This document shows, piece after piece, positions 12,292-25,033 of a stretch of 64,000 bases of DNA. This DNA is from Theobroma cacao (taxonomy: Eukaryota > Streptophyta > Magnoliopsida > Malvales > Malvaceae): NCBI RefSeq assembly GCF_000208745.1, contig NC_030852.1:17197147-17261146 (forward strand). The letters are read 5' to 3'. The translations under genes and the position numbers were made by a program. The notes under the pieces were generated by a model. It saw only the letters and a list, made by a program, of their open reading frames with translations, did not search any database and was not told the origin of the DNA. Numbering within the stretch: the first letter of the stretch is position 1; each line of letters opens with the position of its first letter.

Positions 12292-13478
12292 TGTTGGTCC
12301 CAATAATATGGGCTAGAAGGGGGTGAATAGCACAATTTGGCTTTTCCAAATATTGTCTCAAAGTCTAGATAAGGGCGAGACAAATGAAAGAAAGAAAATG
12401 AAACAAAACAGAGTAAAAAGGACAACAGAATTTAGAGTGGTTCGATCCAAGACCTACATCCACTACCTTGTTTGTTCAACCAAGGATTTTCTAATCAATC
12501 CACTAAAAATGGTGAACTTCACAAGCTTTCACCAAGCTTTACAATGACTTTTACCAAGCTCAGCTAAAACCTTTTACACTAGTTTTTCATTGGCTAAACT
12601 AAAACCCAACACCTAACTTTTAAGGCTAAGTTAGAACCTTAACACTTTCAAGCAAACCTAGCTTGAAACAATCACTTAGAGTGACTCCCTCGCTCTAAGA
12701 ATACAAGAAGAGAAGTAAAAGAAAGTACTTATGATCACAAGTTGATCTAAATGGCACAAGGTTGAGTGCAGAGTACAAATACAAAGGATGGACGTTTAAG
12801 TGCAGTGAGGTGAAGAGAAAATTTTTTGGTTTATCAGCTCTTAATGACTCAAATCTCTTCCAAAACTTCCAAAAAACTTGTTTCTAACTATTGGAAGACC
12901 TTTTTATGCTTGGAGAAACATATTTGATGGCAGCTTGACAGTTTTCTAGCTGTTGGAGACAGTTGAGAGTCGGTTCTAGCCGTTACTCTATCTTTTAGTG
13001 CAAATTTCAAACTTACAGGCAGAATGCTCTTAGTCGACTAACCAATATCTTAGTCAACTAAGTTGTCTCTATTTTCTGCTTCTTGTCTCTGGCAGTTCTT
13101 GCAGTGTGCACTTAGTCGACTAACCCATTTCTTGGTCGACTAAGTTGATTCTGTCTTGAAGCCCAAATTTTGGTAGTAGCTTCTTAGTCGACTAACTCAC
13201 ATCTTGGTCGACTAAGTTGCTTCTGTTTCTCAATATTTTTCAGCCCGTCATTTCTCCAATTTAAATTTTAGTCAACCAACATTCTTCATTATTTAACTAA
13301 AGACTTTCCTCTTAGTTGATCAATCATTTTTCTTCATTTTCATGATTCTTGATATAAGCATTTGAAAGGTTGATTTATTATTTCCATATGACTTTTTGTC
13401 CTGCACACTTAGATAGAAATGTTAGACACAAATGAAATGGGAATGTTTAATTATCATCAAAAACTAATGGAGCCAACA
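12292..13478 (-). repeat. copia-1 5' LTR, complete
   Basis: 1187 bp. On the minus strand it starts TGTTGGCTCC and ends GGGACCAACA. Three palindrome pairs of the form CTTAGTCGACTAAC, short spacer, CTTGGTCGACTAAG lie at 13029-13062, 13110-13142 and 13182-13214. A TATA-like box (GCATAAAAAG) is near 12900 on the minus strand, so the palindromes are roughly 130-320 bases upstream of it. Confidence 0.92.
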
Positions 13479-13823
13479 TTGCCATGGTAAGAGATGGATG
13501 TGTGAACTAAAGAGTACTACCTACTATCAAACCTCAAAATCACTATCACTAGCAAGTGTTGAATTATGCTAATCATAACACTACTTAGTTTTGAGATGTA
13601 GTGGTGGTGGCTTTGACTCAAGAATTGGTGCTTGCTTACTTATAGGTAGTTGAGTAGGATTACTTTTACCTTCATTGGCTAAGTCCACTCTATAGCAATG
13701 AGCTGTGGAGCAAGGGTATTTAGTTGCATTGAAAATAACAAATTCAACTACCACCTCACTAACTCTTAAAGTTATTTTGCCTTACTTTACATTGATGAGT
13801 GCACTTGAAGTGGCCAAGAATGG

Positions 13824-14222
13824 TCATCCTAAAATGATTATAACTTCTTGATCCTCCTCCATCTCAAGTACAAGGAAGTCTACTAGAATGTATAATTTCC
13901 CCACTTTAAGCAAGACATCCTTTATAACCCCACAAGGGTGCCTTATCGTTTTGTTTGCTAACTGCAAGGTGACTGTAGTCGGTTGAATCTCTTTCAATCT
14001 AATTCTCCTAGCAACAAACAAATGCATAATTGAGACACCAACACCCAACTCACACAAAGCTTTTGAAAAATTAAAATTACGAATTGAGCAAGGGATGGAA
14101 AAACTCCTTGGGTCTTTAAGCTTTAGTGGAAGCTTGTTATGGATTATTACGCTGCACTCCTCAATGAGTGTAATTATCTTAAAATCCTCAAATTTCATTT
14201 TCTTTGTCAATATGTCTTTCAA
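13824..14222 (-). pseudogene. Athila retropepsin-type protease domain
   Basis: A 132-codon open frame showing the Athila-type aspartic protease neighbourhood: FSIPCSIRNFNFSKALCELG, then TTVTLQLANKTIRHPCGVI, then VDFLVLEMEEDQEVIIILG. The family normally has KALCDLGAS at the catalytic site. Here it reads KALCELGVG, so the catalytic aspartate is replaced by glutamate. The frame ends at the copia junction side without the rest of pol. Confidence 0.8.
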
Positions 14223-14810
14223 AAACTTTACATATGATGGATTTGCTCTAAAGCTTCTACAAAAGGAATGTTGATGTGAAGCTTTTTAAATACCTCTAGA
14301 AACTTTTAGAAGTGCCAATCAAGTTTTTGTTTATGAAAATGCTGAGGAAAGGGTGGTGCTGGTAAAGTTGCCTTTATTTCTTCCTTTTGAATTTGCTTAT
14401 CAGCTGACTCAATCACTGTTTCATTTTCAATGTGCTTATCTTGAAGTTTAGCTTACCTAACACTGCTTTCAACCTTTTTTTCATTCTTTAGAGTGATTGC
14501 CATTACTTGTTCCTTACTTTCTCTCATAGGATTCACCTCTGTATCACTAGGTAAAGTTCCTTGAGCTTTATTATTAAATAAGTTGGCAAGTTGACTTACC
14601 TAAATCTTGAGGTTTCATGGTGATGTTGTTTGACTTTGGATGATGTTATTAGTTTGTGTCAAGTATTGGCTTAGCAAATCCTCTACAACTAGCTTTGTTT
14701 ATGAGATAGGCACTTTTGCTTGCTATTGGCATCTTGGAGGTGCATTCGGTCTTGAAGTTGAGAAAGATCCTTGATTATTGGCCTAAGAGAAGTTTGAGTG
14801 GTTCCTCTAC

Positions 14811-15640
14811 CTAGGTTATAAGTGTTGGAGTAGGGGTTATTCTGCTGTCTATTCCCCACAAATTGCACGGACTTTGAGTAGAGTTAGTACCAAAAGATTC
14901 AAAAGTCTTAGTTAGGGCTACTACCTGTGCAGATAATGCTGAAAGAACATCTACATTATGAATTCCAACTACTCCCCTATGCATTGATTGCTCTACCAAC
15001 CATCAGTAGTTGTTTGCAGCCATCTCTTCCAACAAATCATATGCCTTATCAATTGATTTACCCATTAAATCTCCTCCTACAGTGGTATCATTGGTAGTCT
15101 GAACATGCCTACTTAAACCATTGTAGAAAGTCTGAACTTGAAGCCACTTTGGAAGACCATGATGAGGATAACACCGAAGTAATTCTTTGTATCTTTCCCA
15201 AGCCTCATACAACAATTCAAAATCTTGCTACATGAATGATGTGATATCATTCCTCATTTTTGCTGTCTTAGTCAGAGGAAAGAACTTAGTGAGGAATTTT
15301 TGAGCAAGATCATCCCATGTCATTGAGCTAGTGGGGAATGCATTCAGCTATGTTTTAGCTTTATCCCTTAATAAGAAAGGAAAAAGCCTTAAACGAATTG
15401 CATCATCTGTGACGCCATTATGTTTAAACTTATCATAAATCTCCAACAAGTTTGATATATGGCCATTTATATCACCATTTGGTAGACACCCAAACTGGAT
15501 TGAAGTTTGAATCATGATGATGATGGCCTGCTTGATCTCAAAATTATTGGCTTGAATGGTCAGCTTTAGAATGCCTGATAGAATCCCTTGCACCAATGGA
15601 ACAACATAATCCCTTAAGTAACAATTTTCAACCACTACTC
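14811..15640 (-). pseudogene. Athila gag domain with in-frame stops
   Basis: Retrotrans_gag-type sequence. One reading frame stays in register over about 830 bases, with stops near 15348, 15228 and 15002. Visible blocks are IRLRLFPFLLRDKAKT, then LLYEAWERYKELLRCYPHHG, LPKWLQVQTFYNGL, and AYDLLEEMAANNY. The stop near 15348 sits where relatives have a tryptophan (TGG to TAG). The order and spacing match Athila gag, but this copy is non-functional. 14222-14810 has only scattered, frame-broken Athila linker sequence. Confidence 0.82.
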
Positions 15641-15875
15641 ACTCTTAGATTTGTTGTTCATCCTGTCAATCAGCCATTGTATTTGTTTGAGCAAAACCTT
15701 GTTGATTTTCTCGTCAGTGGAATGTTCTCTCAGTTTCTGGATCACAAGGTATAATCTCCAAGCATTTTGCTCTTCTCATACAATGACTAAACGAACCTGC
15801 AAAACAAAGAAATAAAACTTAAATTAATACTAATTTGTGAAATTTTAATATTAACAAATAATAAAGAAAACAAAA

Positions 15876-15893
15876 TCCCTACTAACGGTGCCA
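15876..15893 (-). other. Athila primer binding site region
   Basis: The minus strand reads TTTTTGGCACCGTTAGTAGG just past the LTR end. Athila/Tat elements typically have TTTTTGGCGCCGTTGCCGGG here, so this is a decayed form of that site. Confidence 0.75.
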
Positions 15894-15899
15894 AAAACT

Positions 15900-18800
15900 T
15901 GTTGAATTTTCACGCAAGTGCACAATATCGCAAACAAGTAATATAGTAGAAATAGAGTATCATACCCAAAGGGATTTGTTCTTAAATTTTTAAAAATCAA
16001 TCTTATTTTAGTAACCAAAATTTGCAAAAAAACAAAATTTAAATAAACACTAAATTAACCAACATAAATTAAATATACTTGAAAAAGACCATAGACTAAA
16101 AACCTACGATTATGGGCTCATTCAACACTTCATCTGATGCCAACTTCTTTTATTATTTATTTTCTTAGGTGGTTTTACTAACTTATAATCCAAGATTATG
16201 TACAAGTCTTCGTCGAGATGCTTGCACAAATACTTAAATTAATTGGTTCACTATATGTCTATAGGAATCAATTTAATTAAGTTCATTAAACTAATGCCCT
16301 AATTTGGCTATGTATGGCAATAGGTGTATGTCTACTCGAATTGTGAATTAGATCATCGATGTGATGTAAATATACATTATTCAAATCTTAGTCCAATCTA
16401 AAATCTCTCTATCGAGTTTCAATTAAATTCACAAATCACACAATTGTTGCCAAAAGAATTAAAGGCATTAAGAATAGATTTGAATAAACAAAACGATACC
16501 CATTCATGATAAATAAAAGAGAAACTAATATTCAAACACATGTTGAAATCCACCATAATCCTAGATAAACAAATTAGCTCATGATATCTAAATAAAACAA
16601 TGTCCAAAGAAATTTAGCCATGAATTCAAACCAAGAAAATAAGTATAACACAAAAGAAAGAACTAAACTATTGTTGAAGCTTTGTTAATTTCGAATCTCT
16701 CTCAATTGCTCTTGATCTTTTGTCTTGATTTTTCACTCAATTCTCTAGAAAAGATGCTACTATTCTCTCCTTTAAATGCTCTGAAAAAGTCCTTTAAGTA
16801 GGTTCAAATTAAACTAATTTCCATATTTTCGTTAAAATTTTATTTATGGAAAACAGTGTGGCACCATGGCAATCTTTTGTGGCGCCACTACGCTACTTCT
16901 TCAATGTTGTGGCATTTTAGCCTCAACAGTTTGTATTGTGCACTCAAATTGTCCAGCACTACAACCATGATCTATCCAGTGCTGCAGCCTTGACTCCACT
17001 CAAGGTCGTGGCCTCCAATCAACATGCTGTGCAGAACTACAACTGTCCATCATTTTCCAATGCACTTTCACCTTGATAGGATCTGAAATGGATAAAATGG
17101 TAAACATCAAATTTGTAGCCTGTTCTCTTATCTTTCCAATGGATTAAGAATCTCATCAATTGAACTTTTGTAGCTCAAGCTATCTTTGAAATAATGCAAC
17201 ATGTACATGATGGGTTTGGCTATGGATGGCATGCTCAAAATACGCAACGGAAAGAAAATTAAAAACTTTATAACTAAACAACAAAACATGCCTCCACCCA
17301 TAGATCACCTTGATGATATTTAACACATAAAAGCACAAAATAAATTATTGTTTAGAAAGTTACCTTGCCATGTAATTTTGTAACCATGATGGCACTTTTC
17401 GAAGCAATCCCGTGAACACTACAAGGAGCAAAAACCCTAGCCAATCAAGTGCTTGGCCTTCAATGGTAGTACATATGATTGTACTTGAACCTTCAACAAA
17501 GGAAGGAGTTTTTAACTATACTTTGTGCTAGAAAAGAGGACAACAATTGTCCTTTTCTTCTTTTTCACAATCTTAGTTGAACCTTTCTCGAAAATTGCCT
17601 CATAAGCAATTTTTGATTTCACACAAAGGGAGTGGTAGCAAAGAAAGAAAACGTTTTTCTTTTTCTCACAAAAACTACGTTTTCTTCAATTGTAAAAAAC
17701 TCTCATATGGAAAATAGTTAAAAGGTGACTTATATAGTTAGGTTAAAATAACTTCAATTTTGCAATTAAGCCCTCAATATTATAATACATTATAATATTA
17801 GGCCTATTACTTAATTAAACTCTCTTAATTAAGTCCTTGGAAATTAAAATCAAAATTAATTTTCTTTATATTTTGCAATCAAGGCCTTATAGTTATAACT
17901 ATTTATAATTATGCCAAAAACTTAATTAAACTCTTTTAATTAAGTTTATAGAAGTTAATTACCTAGCGTGTGATTTAAGTTTAACTTAAATCGTCACTCT
18001 CCAAATTTAATTCAAATGCAATCATTGTGTGTGACCCATTAGATTCCCAACATGTTGGCAATGGAATTGATTAATGACTTAATTGATTAATACAAATTTC
18101 AATCAATTAGTTTATAATCAATTCCATAGACCAAGATTGGCATCTAACAATGCATCATGGCCACCCAATTGTTGGCAGAGTCAAGGGGTTCTTTGACAAC
18201 CTTTCAGTATACAGTTTATTAGTGTAATTCATTCTCTCATCATTTATCCTGGAGATGATAAGAGCTTAGTACAGTGTCTACTCTTATTGACCTCTATATT
18301 TGTTCCTGCGATTATAACATTAGCTTTATAGAGAGTTATGAAACCTTTTTCATAATCTCCATGTCGCCTTAGCCAAGGACTTCAATAAGCTAATGTTAAC
18401 CAAGAACTGATAGGATATGTCCTCTAAAACACTTGAGGTGATGATTCCTATCTTGTCCACTCATTTGCCTTCACATGCTTCATACTATACCAAAAAACAT
18501 CCTGTTTTGGCATCCTTGGTTAGGCACCCATAGGGATGAAATCAAAGCATAGCACTCCACACATAAGACAACCTAGTGTCTCAAGTCTAGGGAGTATTTA
18601 CACAACTGACACATGAGAAGTGTTGCACAGACACTAGAGTGTATTACCAAATGCACTTCTCATGGTGGGTCATGTTCAGTGAACTTGCTCTCCTAGGCAA
18701 ACACCTATATTCTAGTTCCAAGTATCTCTATACTTCAATCTATGAGATCGATTGCTTACTTCTAAAGTAAGGAACATAGAATATACCAGTCTCTAAGCAT

Positions 18801-19357
18801 CATTGATGTCCAGTCTCAATGATATATTGACCAGAAAAATTTTAAGATTATGCTTTGATGCATAGGAATCTCATAATTGCAACCCATTACAGTTTCCTTG
18901 CAAGGCATATTAATCTAATGGACTTCATCTAATTAGACTTATAACTCATTATAATTAATGTCTTATTGATGAAGGAAAACCTCCAATCATTCAAAATGAA
19001 TGATATTGTTGCATGATTGGAATCAAGCCTCAACCGATCCCAATTGGCTGCAGGGCTCATCCCAATAGTACAAATGAAGCCTTCACCATACTTGTGCAAT
19101 TTTAACTCAAATGCACCTTTCTCATCAAATAACTTGTACAAAACCATGAGAGAAATCAACAATTACTCTTTTTAAAGTAAATTAAAGAAAAATAAAGTAA
19201 AATTACACTAAAATAACTTAAATTAACTTCTTAACATGTAATTTAACTTAAACTAGAAAAACATTTAAAATGCTAAAATCTTAACCTACAACCTCAAAGT
19301 TCTAGCTACTTAAGCCCCCAAAATGTGTAAAAATAACTCTATATAATAGAGTTATCA
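15900..19357 (-). repeat. Athila LTR, interrupted
   Basis: On the minus strand it starts TGATAACTCTATTATATAGA and ends GTGCACTTGCGTGAAAATTC just before AACA, both typical of Athila LTRs and shared with the LTRs at 39843, 44395 and 48553. The copy A repeat (about 17208-19020) is inserted within it. The LTR proper therefore consists of 19357 to about 19020 plus about 17200 to 15900. It contains the perfect palindrome GTGGCGCCAC near 16890. Confidence 0.8.
17208..19020. repeat. dispersed repeat, copy A
   Basis: About 1.8 kb, paralogous to copy B (19482-24700 without the Y insertion). Shared landmarks include AACGGAAAG/AGCGGAATAAC near the left edge, TGTGTGTGACCCATTAG, CATAGACCAAGATTGGCATC, the block before TGCTTCATACTATACC, and GTCATGTTCAGTGAACT. 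No ORF of note. The class is uncertain; a non-autonomous LTR retroelement is possible. The ends are approximate and I found no clear target-site duplication. It holds the unoccupied form of the site where the Y LTR sits in copy B. Confidence 0.7.
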
Positions 19358-21710
19358 CTAATGCATTTAGCATGTGACAAATCTATTGAATATGGCATGG
19401 CGTGTAATAACACGTTTTTGTACATGTCTGCATGTAATAACATTTTTTTCAAAATAAATTGTAGCAAAATTTTTTTGAACATTGAGTGTGATTGGCATGA
19501 TTAGAGCATCAATGCAGCGGAATAACAAAAATTGAAATAAAATAAAAACCATGCCTCGTACATTTGGATCACCTTGGTTGTTTAATGCAAAGTTAAACAC
19601 CATAGAAAATTACAAAAAAATGTTTACCTTTCTAAATGATATCATAATCAAATGGATTCCTTCTGGTGCTGAAAAACTTGAACACCTTCTTGTGTGAAAG
19701 AATCCCAACCACTCAAATGCTTGGCTTTCAATTTTGCACATATGATTGAAATAAATCCTTCTTAAGGATAGAGCTTTATGCCATAGGCTTGTGCTAGCAA
19801 GTGGACAATGATTTGCCTTCTTTTTATTCTTTGATTTCCAGCAAAGAATCAATGGAGAAGTTTTTTGAAAATTTCTTCTCAAGAGTGGCGGCACTCAAGA
19901 GAAAAACTATTAGTTTTTTTTTTCTTTTGTTGCCTAAAAAAAGAGTGGCTATAATGTGATATTTATATCTAGGTTTAGTTTTACTATTAGACTTATTAAA
20001 ATTGTAAAATGAGTCCTTAATATTATAATAATTATAATATTTAACTAATGCCTAATTAAACTCTTTTAATTAAGTTCTTATTAGTCAAAACCTATAATTT
20101 GATTTAAGTCTAACTTAAATCATCACACTCTCAATTTAATCTAAATTGCAATCTTTGTGTGTGACCCATTAGGTTCCTATCATATTGACAATGGAATTGA
20201 ATTATAATTTTATTAATTAATTAATTAATTAAATGAATCATATTCAATTTTAAATTAACTAATTTGATTTCATAGACCAAGATTAGCATCTAGTAATGCA
20301 TCATGGCCACCTAATTGTTAGGAAAGTCAAAGGATTCTTTGACAATCTTTTAGTGTATAGTTTATCAGTGTAATTCATTCCCTCATCATATATCCCAGAA
20401 ATGATAAGAGCTTGGTGTAGTGCCTACTCTTATAAACCTCAATATTTATTTATGTAGTTAGATCATTAGCTTTATAGAGACTTATGAAACTCATTTTATA
20501 ATCTCCTAATCACCTTGGCCAAGGATTTGATTAAGCTAATGTCAACCAAGAATTAATGAGATATTTCTCCTTAAATCAAGTGGGGTGATGATTCCTATAT
20601 TGACCACTTGTTTGCCTTTATATGTGAAATGCCCCATACTTTGAAATAGTGATTAATAAAGTTGATCGGATGCAAACTGAGGTTAATTATAATGTTTAAA
20701 CGTGATGGAAGATGAAAGGTATAGTTTAGGATAAAATGATTCGCACGCGAAAAAATAATAATAAAATAATAATAATTTTATCGGAGGAGAATTTGTGAGA
20801 TAAAAGGTGATTCGGAAGTCAAGTGAGGCATAATAAGATATTTTGGGTACCAAGGAGACAAGATAAAATTTTTAGAATAAAATAATATTTTATTAATAAA
20901 ATAATATTAAAATATTAATATTTAGATGGATGTCGAAATCAGTCATGAAGAAGGATCATATGGTCGATCCAAGTGGGGAAGAAGAAATACAAGTAAATTT
21001 GTGTAGAAATAAGCGACAAAAGTGAAATATGCATGTTTTGTTAAGTCGAACCAACGTAGATAAGTAAATATTTAAATATTGTGGTAATACCGCGTTGAGG
21101 TGCAATTTTTATATTTCGGTGGTACACGCATCGAGAAAGGAAGTTAGCTGAAAATTGGAAGTTTTAGACGTATTAAAAGGATCGAAATTGAAATATAAAG
21201 ATTTAAAGGATATGTAGTAAAATTAATGAGAAAAATAAAATGAACATAGAGTAAAATAATAATAATAAAAATAAATAAATATATTAGAGGGCCAACATGG
21301 GCAGCCGCCCATGTGGTCAATAAAAGAGTGAAAGACTCTTTACTTGGTGAATTGGAGGGAGGGGCAGGCCATGTGAAGCAACAAGTGAAGGAAGAAAAAA
21401 AAAATTTTGATGTGGCCGGCCATGTTGGAATAATGTGGAAGCTTGTGGAACATTCATGAAGAAATAGAATATATATATATATATATATATATATAATTGA
21501 CCAAGCTAAGTGAAGAAGACCAAGAAAAAGAGAGAGGTCGGTTGAGGGAGTGTAAAAGAAAAACCAAAGAACAAAGAAGAAACGGAGAGAAAGAAAAACA
21601 AAGAGAAAACCATGTGTGAGAGAGAAAGTGAAAGGAGGGAAAGAGTTGAGTTGAGGGGTTGTTTTTGCTACCATTTAAGAAAAAAAAGAGAGCCATTTAA
21701 GGGTTGATTT

Positions 21711-21830
21711 TGGAGGCTGAAAAGTGCCATTTTTTTGCTGATTTTAGAGGCCAAAAAGTGTCATTTTTCTGCTGATTTTGGAGGCCAAAAAGTGCAGATT
21801 TTTGCAGCAGAATTTGAAGGTTTTGAGGTA
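21711..21830 (+). repeat. three-copy tandem repeat in the Y LTR
   Basis: A unit of about 36-40 bp (TTTTGGAGGCCAAAAAGTGC then an AT-rich part with TTTGCTGA) repeats three times with small changes. It lies in the presumed transcribed part of the LTR. Confidence 0.7.
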
Positions 21831-22145
21831 CTGTTTTGGGTGGTTAATTGTTATTGTTTTGGCTGCCAATTCTTGGAGGGAAAAGTGCAGCTTAGCTGCT
21901 GAATTTTTGAGGAAAAACAGAGTAGCATAGCTTTTGATTTTGAAGCAAAAATAAGCAGCCTTAGCTGCTAACAAATTAAAAGTTTAAAGGCAAGAAAAGG
22001 TGACTGGTGGTGTGAGGGAGAGAAAGGACGAGTGTGGGATGGTTTGTGCGTGTGAAGAGAAGAAAAAGAAAGACAAACAAGCCTGCTGGACGGTGGGAGA
22101 GAAAGAAAGAAAGAAAAGAAAGGAAAAGAAAATAACAAGATAGAA

Positions 22146-22240
22146 AATGGGCATGGCTCAACAAGATAGAAAATTGGACATGGCCCAATAAAGGAAGAAT
22201 GGGCATGGCCCAATTAAAAAGAAATGGGAGAAGCCCATGA
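22146..22240 (+). repeat. GGGCATGGCCCAAT dyads in the Y LTR
   Basis: Four phased copies or variants of ATGGGCATGGCCCAATT, in which GGGC and GCCC form short arms around ATG. Spacing is about 25-30 bases. This is the Y family's counterpart of the palindrome sets in other LTR families here. Confidence 0.6.
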
Positions 22241-24700
22241 ATAAGAGTCCAAAAACACCAAAGGAAGAAAAATCCAAAAGAAAATGAAGGTGGAGATTTG
22301 GGCCAACCTAGCTTAATTGGGTAAAATTCTTTACTCTTCTTCATGATTTATTGTGAAATTGGACTATCTGGAGGCTAGCTTATTTTATTTAATTATGCAT
22401 TGGTTAGTTGGTGATATGAAGTAAATTTAAGTTGCTTACAAGGTTGAAATAGGCACTTAATACCGTAAATAAGTTACCGGTGTTAATAATCTAAAGAATT
22501 ACGTGAACGAATGATACAATTAATTATAGTAAAATTATATTAAGATATGAATTAGGTGAGTGGATTTATAATAGAATGAGAGAGAGAAAAATAGAATTGA
22601 TGCACTAAATGTATTGAATTTAAATGGTTGATAGGAAAGCGTGTTGAACGAAGTAGGTGACGGGCAATTAGGTATAATTATACACGTATATGAAGCAATA
22701 GCGACGTAGAAATCCCGCTATTGTGAGGTGAGTAAACTTACTATCATTTTAATTATCTAAAGTATGTTTTTATTCGGTTTTGGTGAAATTTTATGAAAAG
22801 GAGTTTAAATGGTAAATCTTTGTTTTTTACAAACCAAATGTATTTACATGAAAGGATTTTATAAATTGTCTTGAAATCGAATAATGATTTTGAAAAATAG
22901 AGTAATTGGAGACCACTTGTTATATTGTAAATTTATGATTTGAAATTGAATGGCTTATAACAATATTTGCATGAATGGCTGAATTGATATTTGTGTTGAA
23001 ATGTATGAAATATGTATTTAGCCTTGAAAGGCTGTGAATTACAATAATTGCCATATCATGCTATTGAATTTTATTGTATGGTGGGTTTAGCTTGCTGCAG
23101 TGGGTGGATTCTGTGGACCAGCCTATTAGAGGGGCACATAATCTGAATATATATATGTACCTCGGTCAGAGAGACGCGTAGGGTATCTCTTGAGGTATGG
23201 TTAGAGTTCACGTCACGCCGAACCACCTCGTGATAATGAACTCCGCTAACGCCAAGGAATGGCTGTATTATTCTCAAACTAAAAATTTGTTTACGTGTAT
23301 ACAAAATTTTAACAGCCTTGGCGAGCTCGAGTGTACGCCTCTGATCAAGGTGTCATCGAGTACTATTTGATGGCATGAGCCAAATGTTTATGGAAGTCAT
23401 AAGCCTTAATGAGAAATTAAATGAAATACAACCGTTTGCATGGGTGGGGATAAATTTTCAAATTGTGAAATACTTAAAAATGATGGGATATTTTAATCGT
23501 TTCCTTTTACTCGGCTTTAGCTAATTTAAATGATGTTTGTTTACTCACTGGGATTTTATAATCTCACCACCCTCCTTTCCACCCATTTCAGGCTTAGAGT
23601 AGACTGTAGATAGCTGGTTTTATCGGGGATTTCCATTGGATTTACGTCTTCCAAACTGTAGGTTCACAGCTTCTTTAATTTTGGTTGTTGTGGGCCCACT
23701 TGATATTGTAAATTTAAATTAATTTAAATACTCTAGTTTATTGCGTTACAGTATGAATGAATTTATTTTGTTTTTATGTTATAAAAAGTATTTACGCATA
23801 ACTCCAAAATTTCTGTTTATAAGAAAATAAAATATTCTATTGAATATTTTGTTTTATCTTCTCATTATATTTAAATAATTATAATTTCATTTTAAATAAA
23901 GGTTTTAGGTGCTTAAACTTATTTTTGATTGTGAATTATGCGATTAGTACTTGCTTACTAAATTTTAAACTAGTTTCAAAATTTTTCAGTGAAAAATGAC
24001 CAAAATGCCCTTGTGAGACGAAAACTTTTATTTTATCTGTTTTAAGTTGAAAATAGCTCAAAATCCTCTGGAACATAATATTTGGTAATGGTTACTCACC
24101 GGGGGAAATGAGAAACTGATATTAAGCCTTACGGAGTTTCAGTTGACATTTCGAGAGATGAGTGCCCATCGGGGCACCACGGCGGTTGTCACGGGCTCGA
24201 GGGTAGTTCTGGGTCATGACAATATGCTTCATATTGTACCAAAAAAATCTTGTTTTGGCATCCTCGGTTAGGCACCTGTAAGGATGAAATCAAAGCATAA
24301 TACTCCACATTTAAGACAACTTGTTGTTTTAAGTCTAAAGAGTAGTTACACAATCGACACATGAGAAGTATTGTATAGACACTTGAGCGAAGAACCAAAT
24401 ACACTTCTCATGGCTGGTCATGTTCAGTGAACTCGCTCTCCCATGGCAATCACTCACATGCTAGTTCCAAGTATTTCTATACTTTAATCTATGAGAGCAG
24501 TTGCTTACATCACAAGTAAAGAATATAACATGTGCCGATCTTTAAGCATTATTGATGCCTCGTCTCAATAATATAATGATCAGGAACATTTAGGAATAAT
24601 GCTTTGATGCATAAGGATCTCATAATTGTATCGCATACAATTTCTTTGCAAGTCATATATAATTCCTTGGGATTTATCTACTTAAGTACAAAAAGTAATT

Positions 24701-25033
24701 AAATAATAAACTTATAGATAAAGAATTGCCTCATAATTATTATAAATGGATAAAATGTCATACATGAATAACTCAAAATGTAATTCCCATATGACTAAAG
24801 ATTGGCTTGTAGGGTTCATACTAAAAGTAATTACAACATTTTTCAAGCATGGCGTGTAACTCGCTTCTTTGTATTTTACTAGAACATAAACTCTTGAAGT
24901 TAAACACCTTAAACATGGTATCGAACAACTTTTTTTTTTCAACATGGCGTGTAACAATATTTTTTTGAACATGGCATGTAATAACAACATTTTTTGAATA
25001 TGGTATGTAATTTGGTTTCTATCTTTGTATTTC
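24701..25033. repeat. degenerate short tandem repeat
   Basis: From about 24840 to 25015 the phrase AACATGGCGTGTAAC recurs four to five times with T-rich spacers (AACATGGCATGTAATAAC and similar). Related phrases occur at 19380-19440 and near 27215, so this may be an older repeat into which later elements inserted. No gene is seen. Confidence 0.5.

Larger units (their letters stand above)
3617..13478 (-). mobile_element. Ty1/copia Sirevirus-type retrotransposon copia-1
   Basis: Minus-strand element ordered 5' LTR (12292-13478), primer binding site (12278-12289), gag, protease, integrase, reverse transcriptase, RNase H (to 7473), a third ORF (7054-5253), polypurine tract (about 4375-4389) and a truncated 3' LTR (3617-4374). 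The gag-pol order, the CCHC knuckle, the RT and RNase H motifs and a third ORF in the env position fit the Sirevirus lineage. All coding regions carry stops or frameshifts, so this is a dead copy. The two flanks do not belong to one host sequence: Athila DNA lies on the right and a truncated X LTR on the left. A deletion at the left end is inferred. Confidence 0.92.
13484..19357 (-). mobile_element. Ty3/gypsy Athila-type element, 5' fragment
   Basis: Minus-strand order: LTR (19357-15900, itself interrupted), primer binding site (15893-15876), gag (15640-14811), protease (14222-13824). Copia-1 cuts it off at 13478, before reverse transcriptase. No RT or integrase of this copy is present in the window. 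Confidence 0.85.
20625..24222 (+). mobile_element. family Y solo LTR, 3598 bp
   Basis: Starts TGAAATGCCCC and ends GGGTCATGACA. It is flanked by a perfect 5-bp target-site duplication, ATATG (20620-20624 and 24223-24227). No gag, pol or second LTR is present, so it is a solo LTR. The GGGTCATGACA end resembles chromovirus-type gypsy LTR ends, which suggests plus orientation. An (AT)n run at 21468-21495 may include the promoter. Long low-complexity ORFs on the minus strand (21144-21696, 21968-22344) are translations of purine-rich DNA, not genes. Confidence 0.9.
19482..24700. repeat. dispersed repeat, copy B, split by a solo LTR
   Basis: Same family as copy A, with its two halves at 19482-20624 and 24223 to about 24700. 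Removing the 3598-bp Y LTR and one duplicated ATATG restores the order seen in copy A near 18480. The left part contains minus-strand ORFs of under 100 codons with no recognisable domain, and these are not treated as genes. Confidence 0.72.

Noticed and set aside
21144..22344. Minus-strand ORFs of 80-176 codons rich in Phe, Leu and Ser
   Set aside because: They read purine-rich, low-complexity DNA of the Y LTR backwards. There is no domain, and composition alone explains the length.
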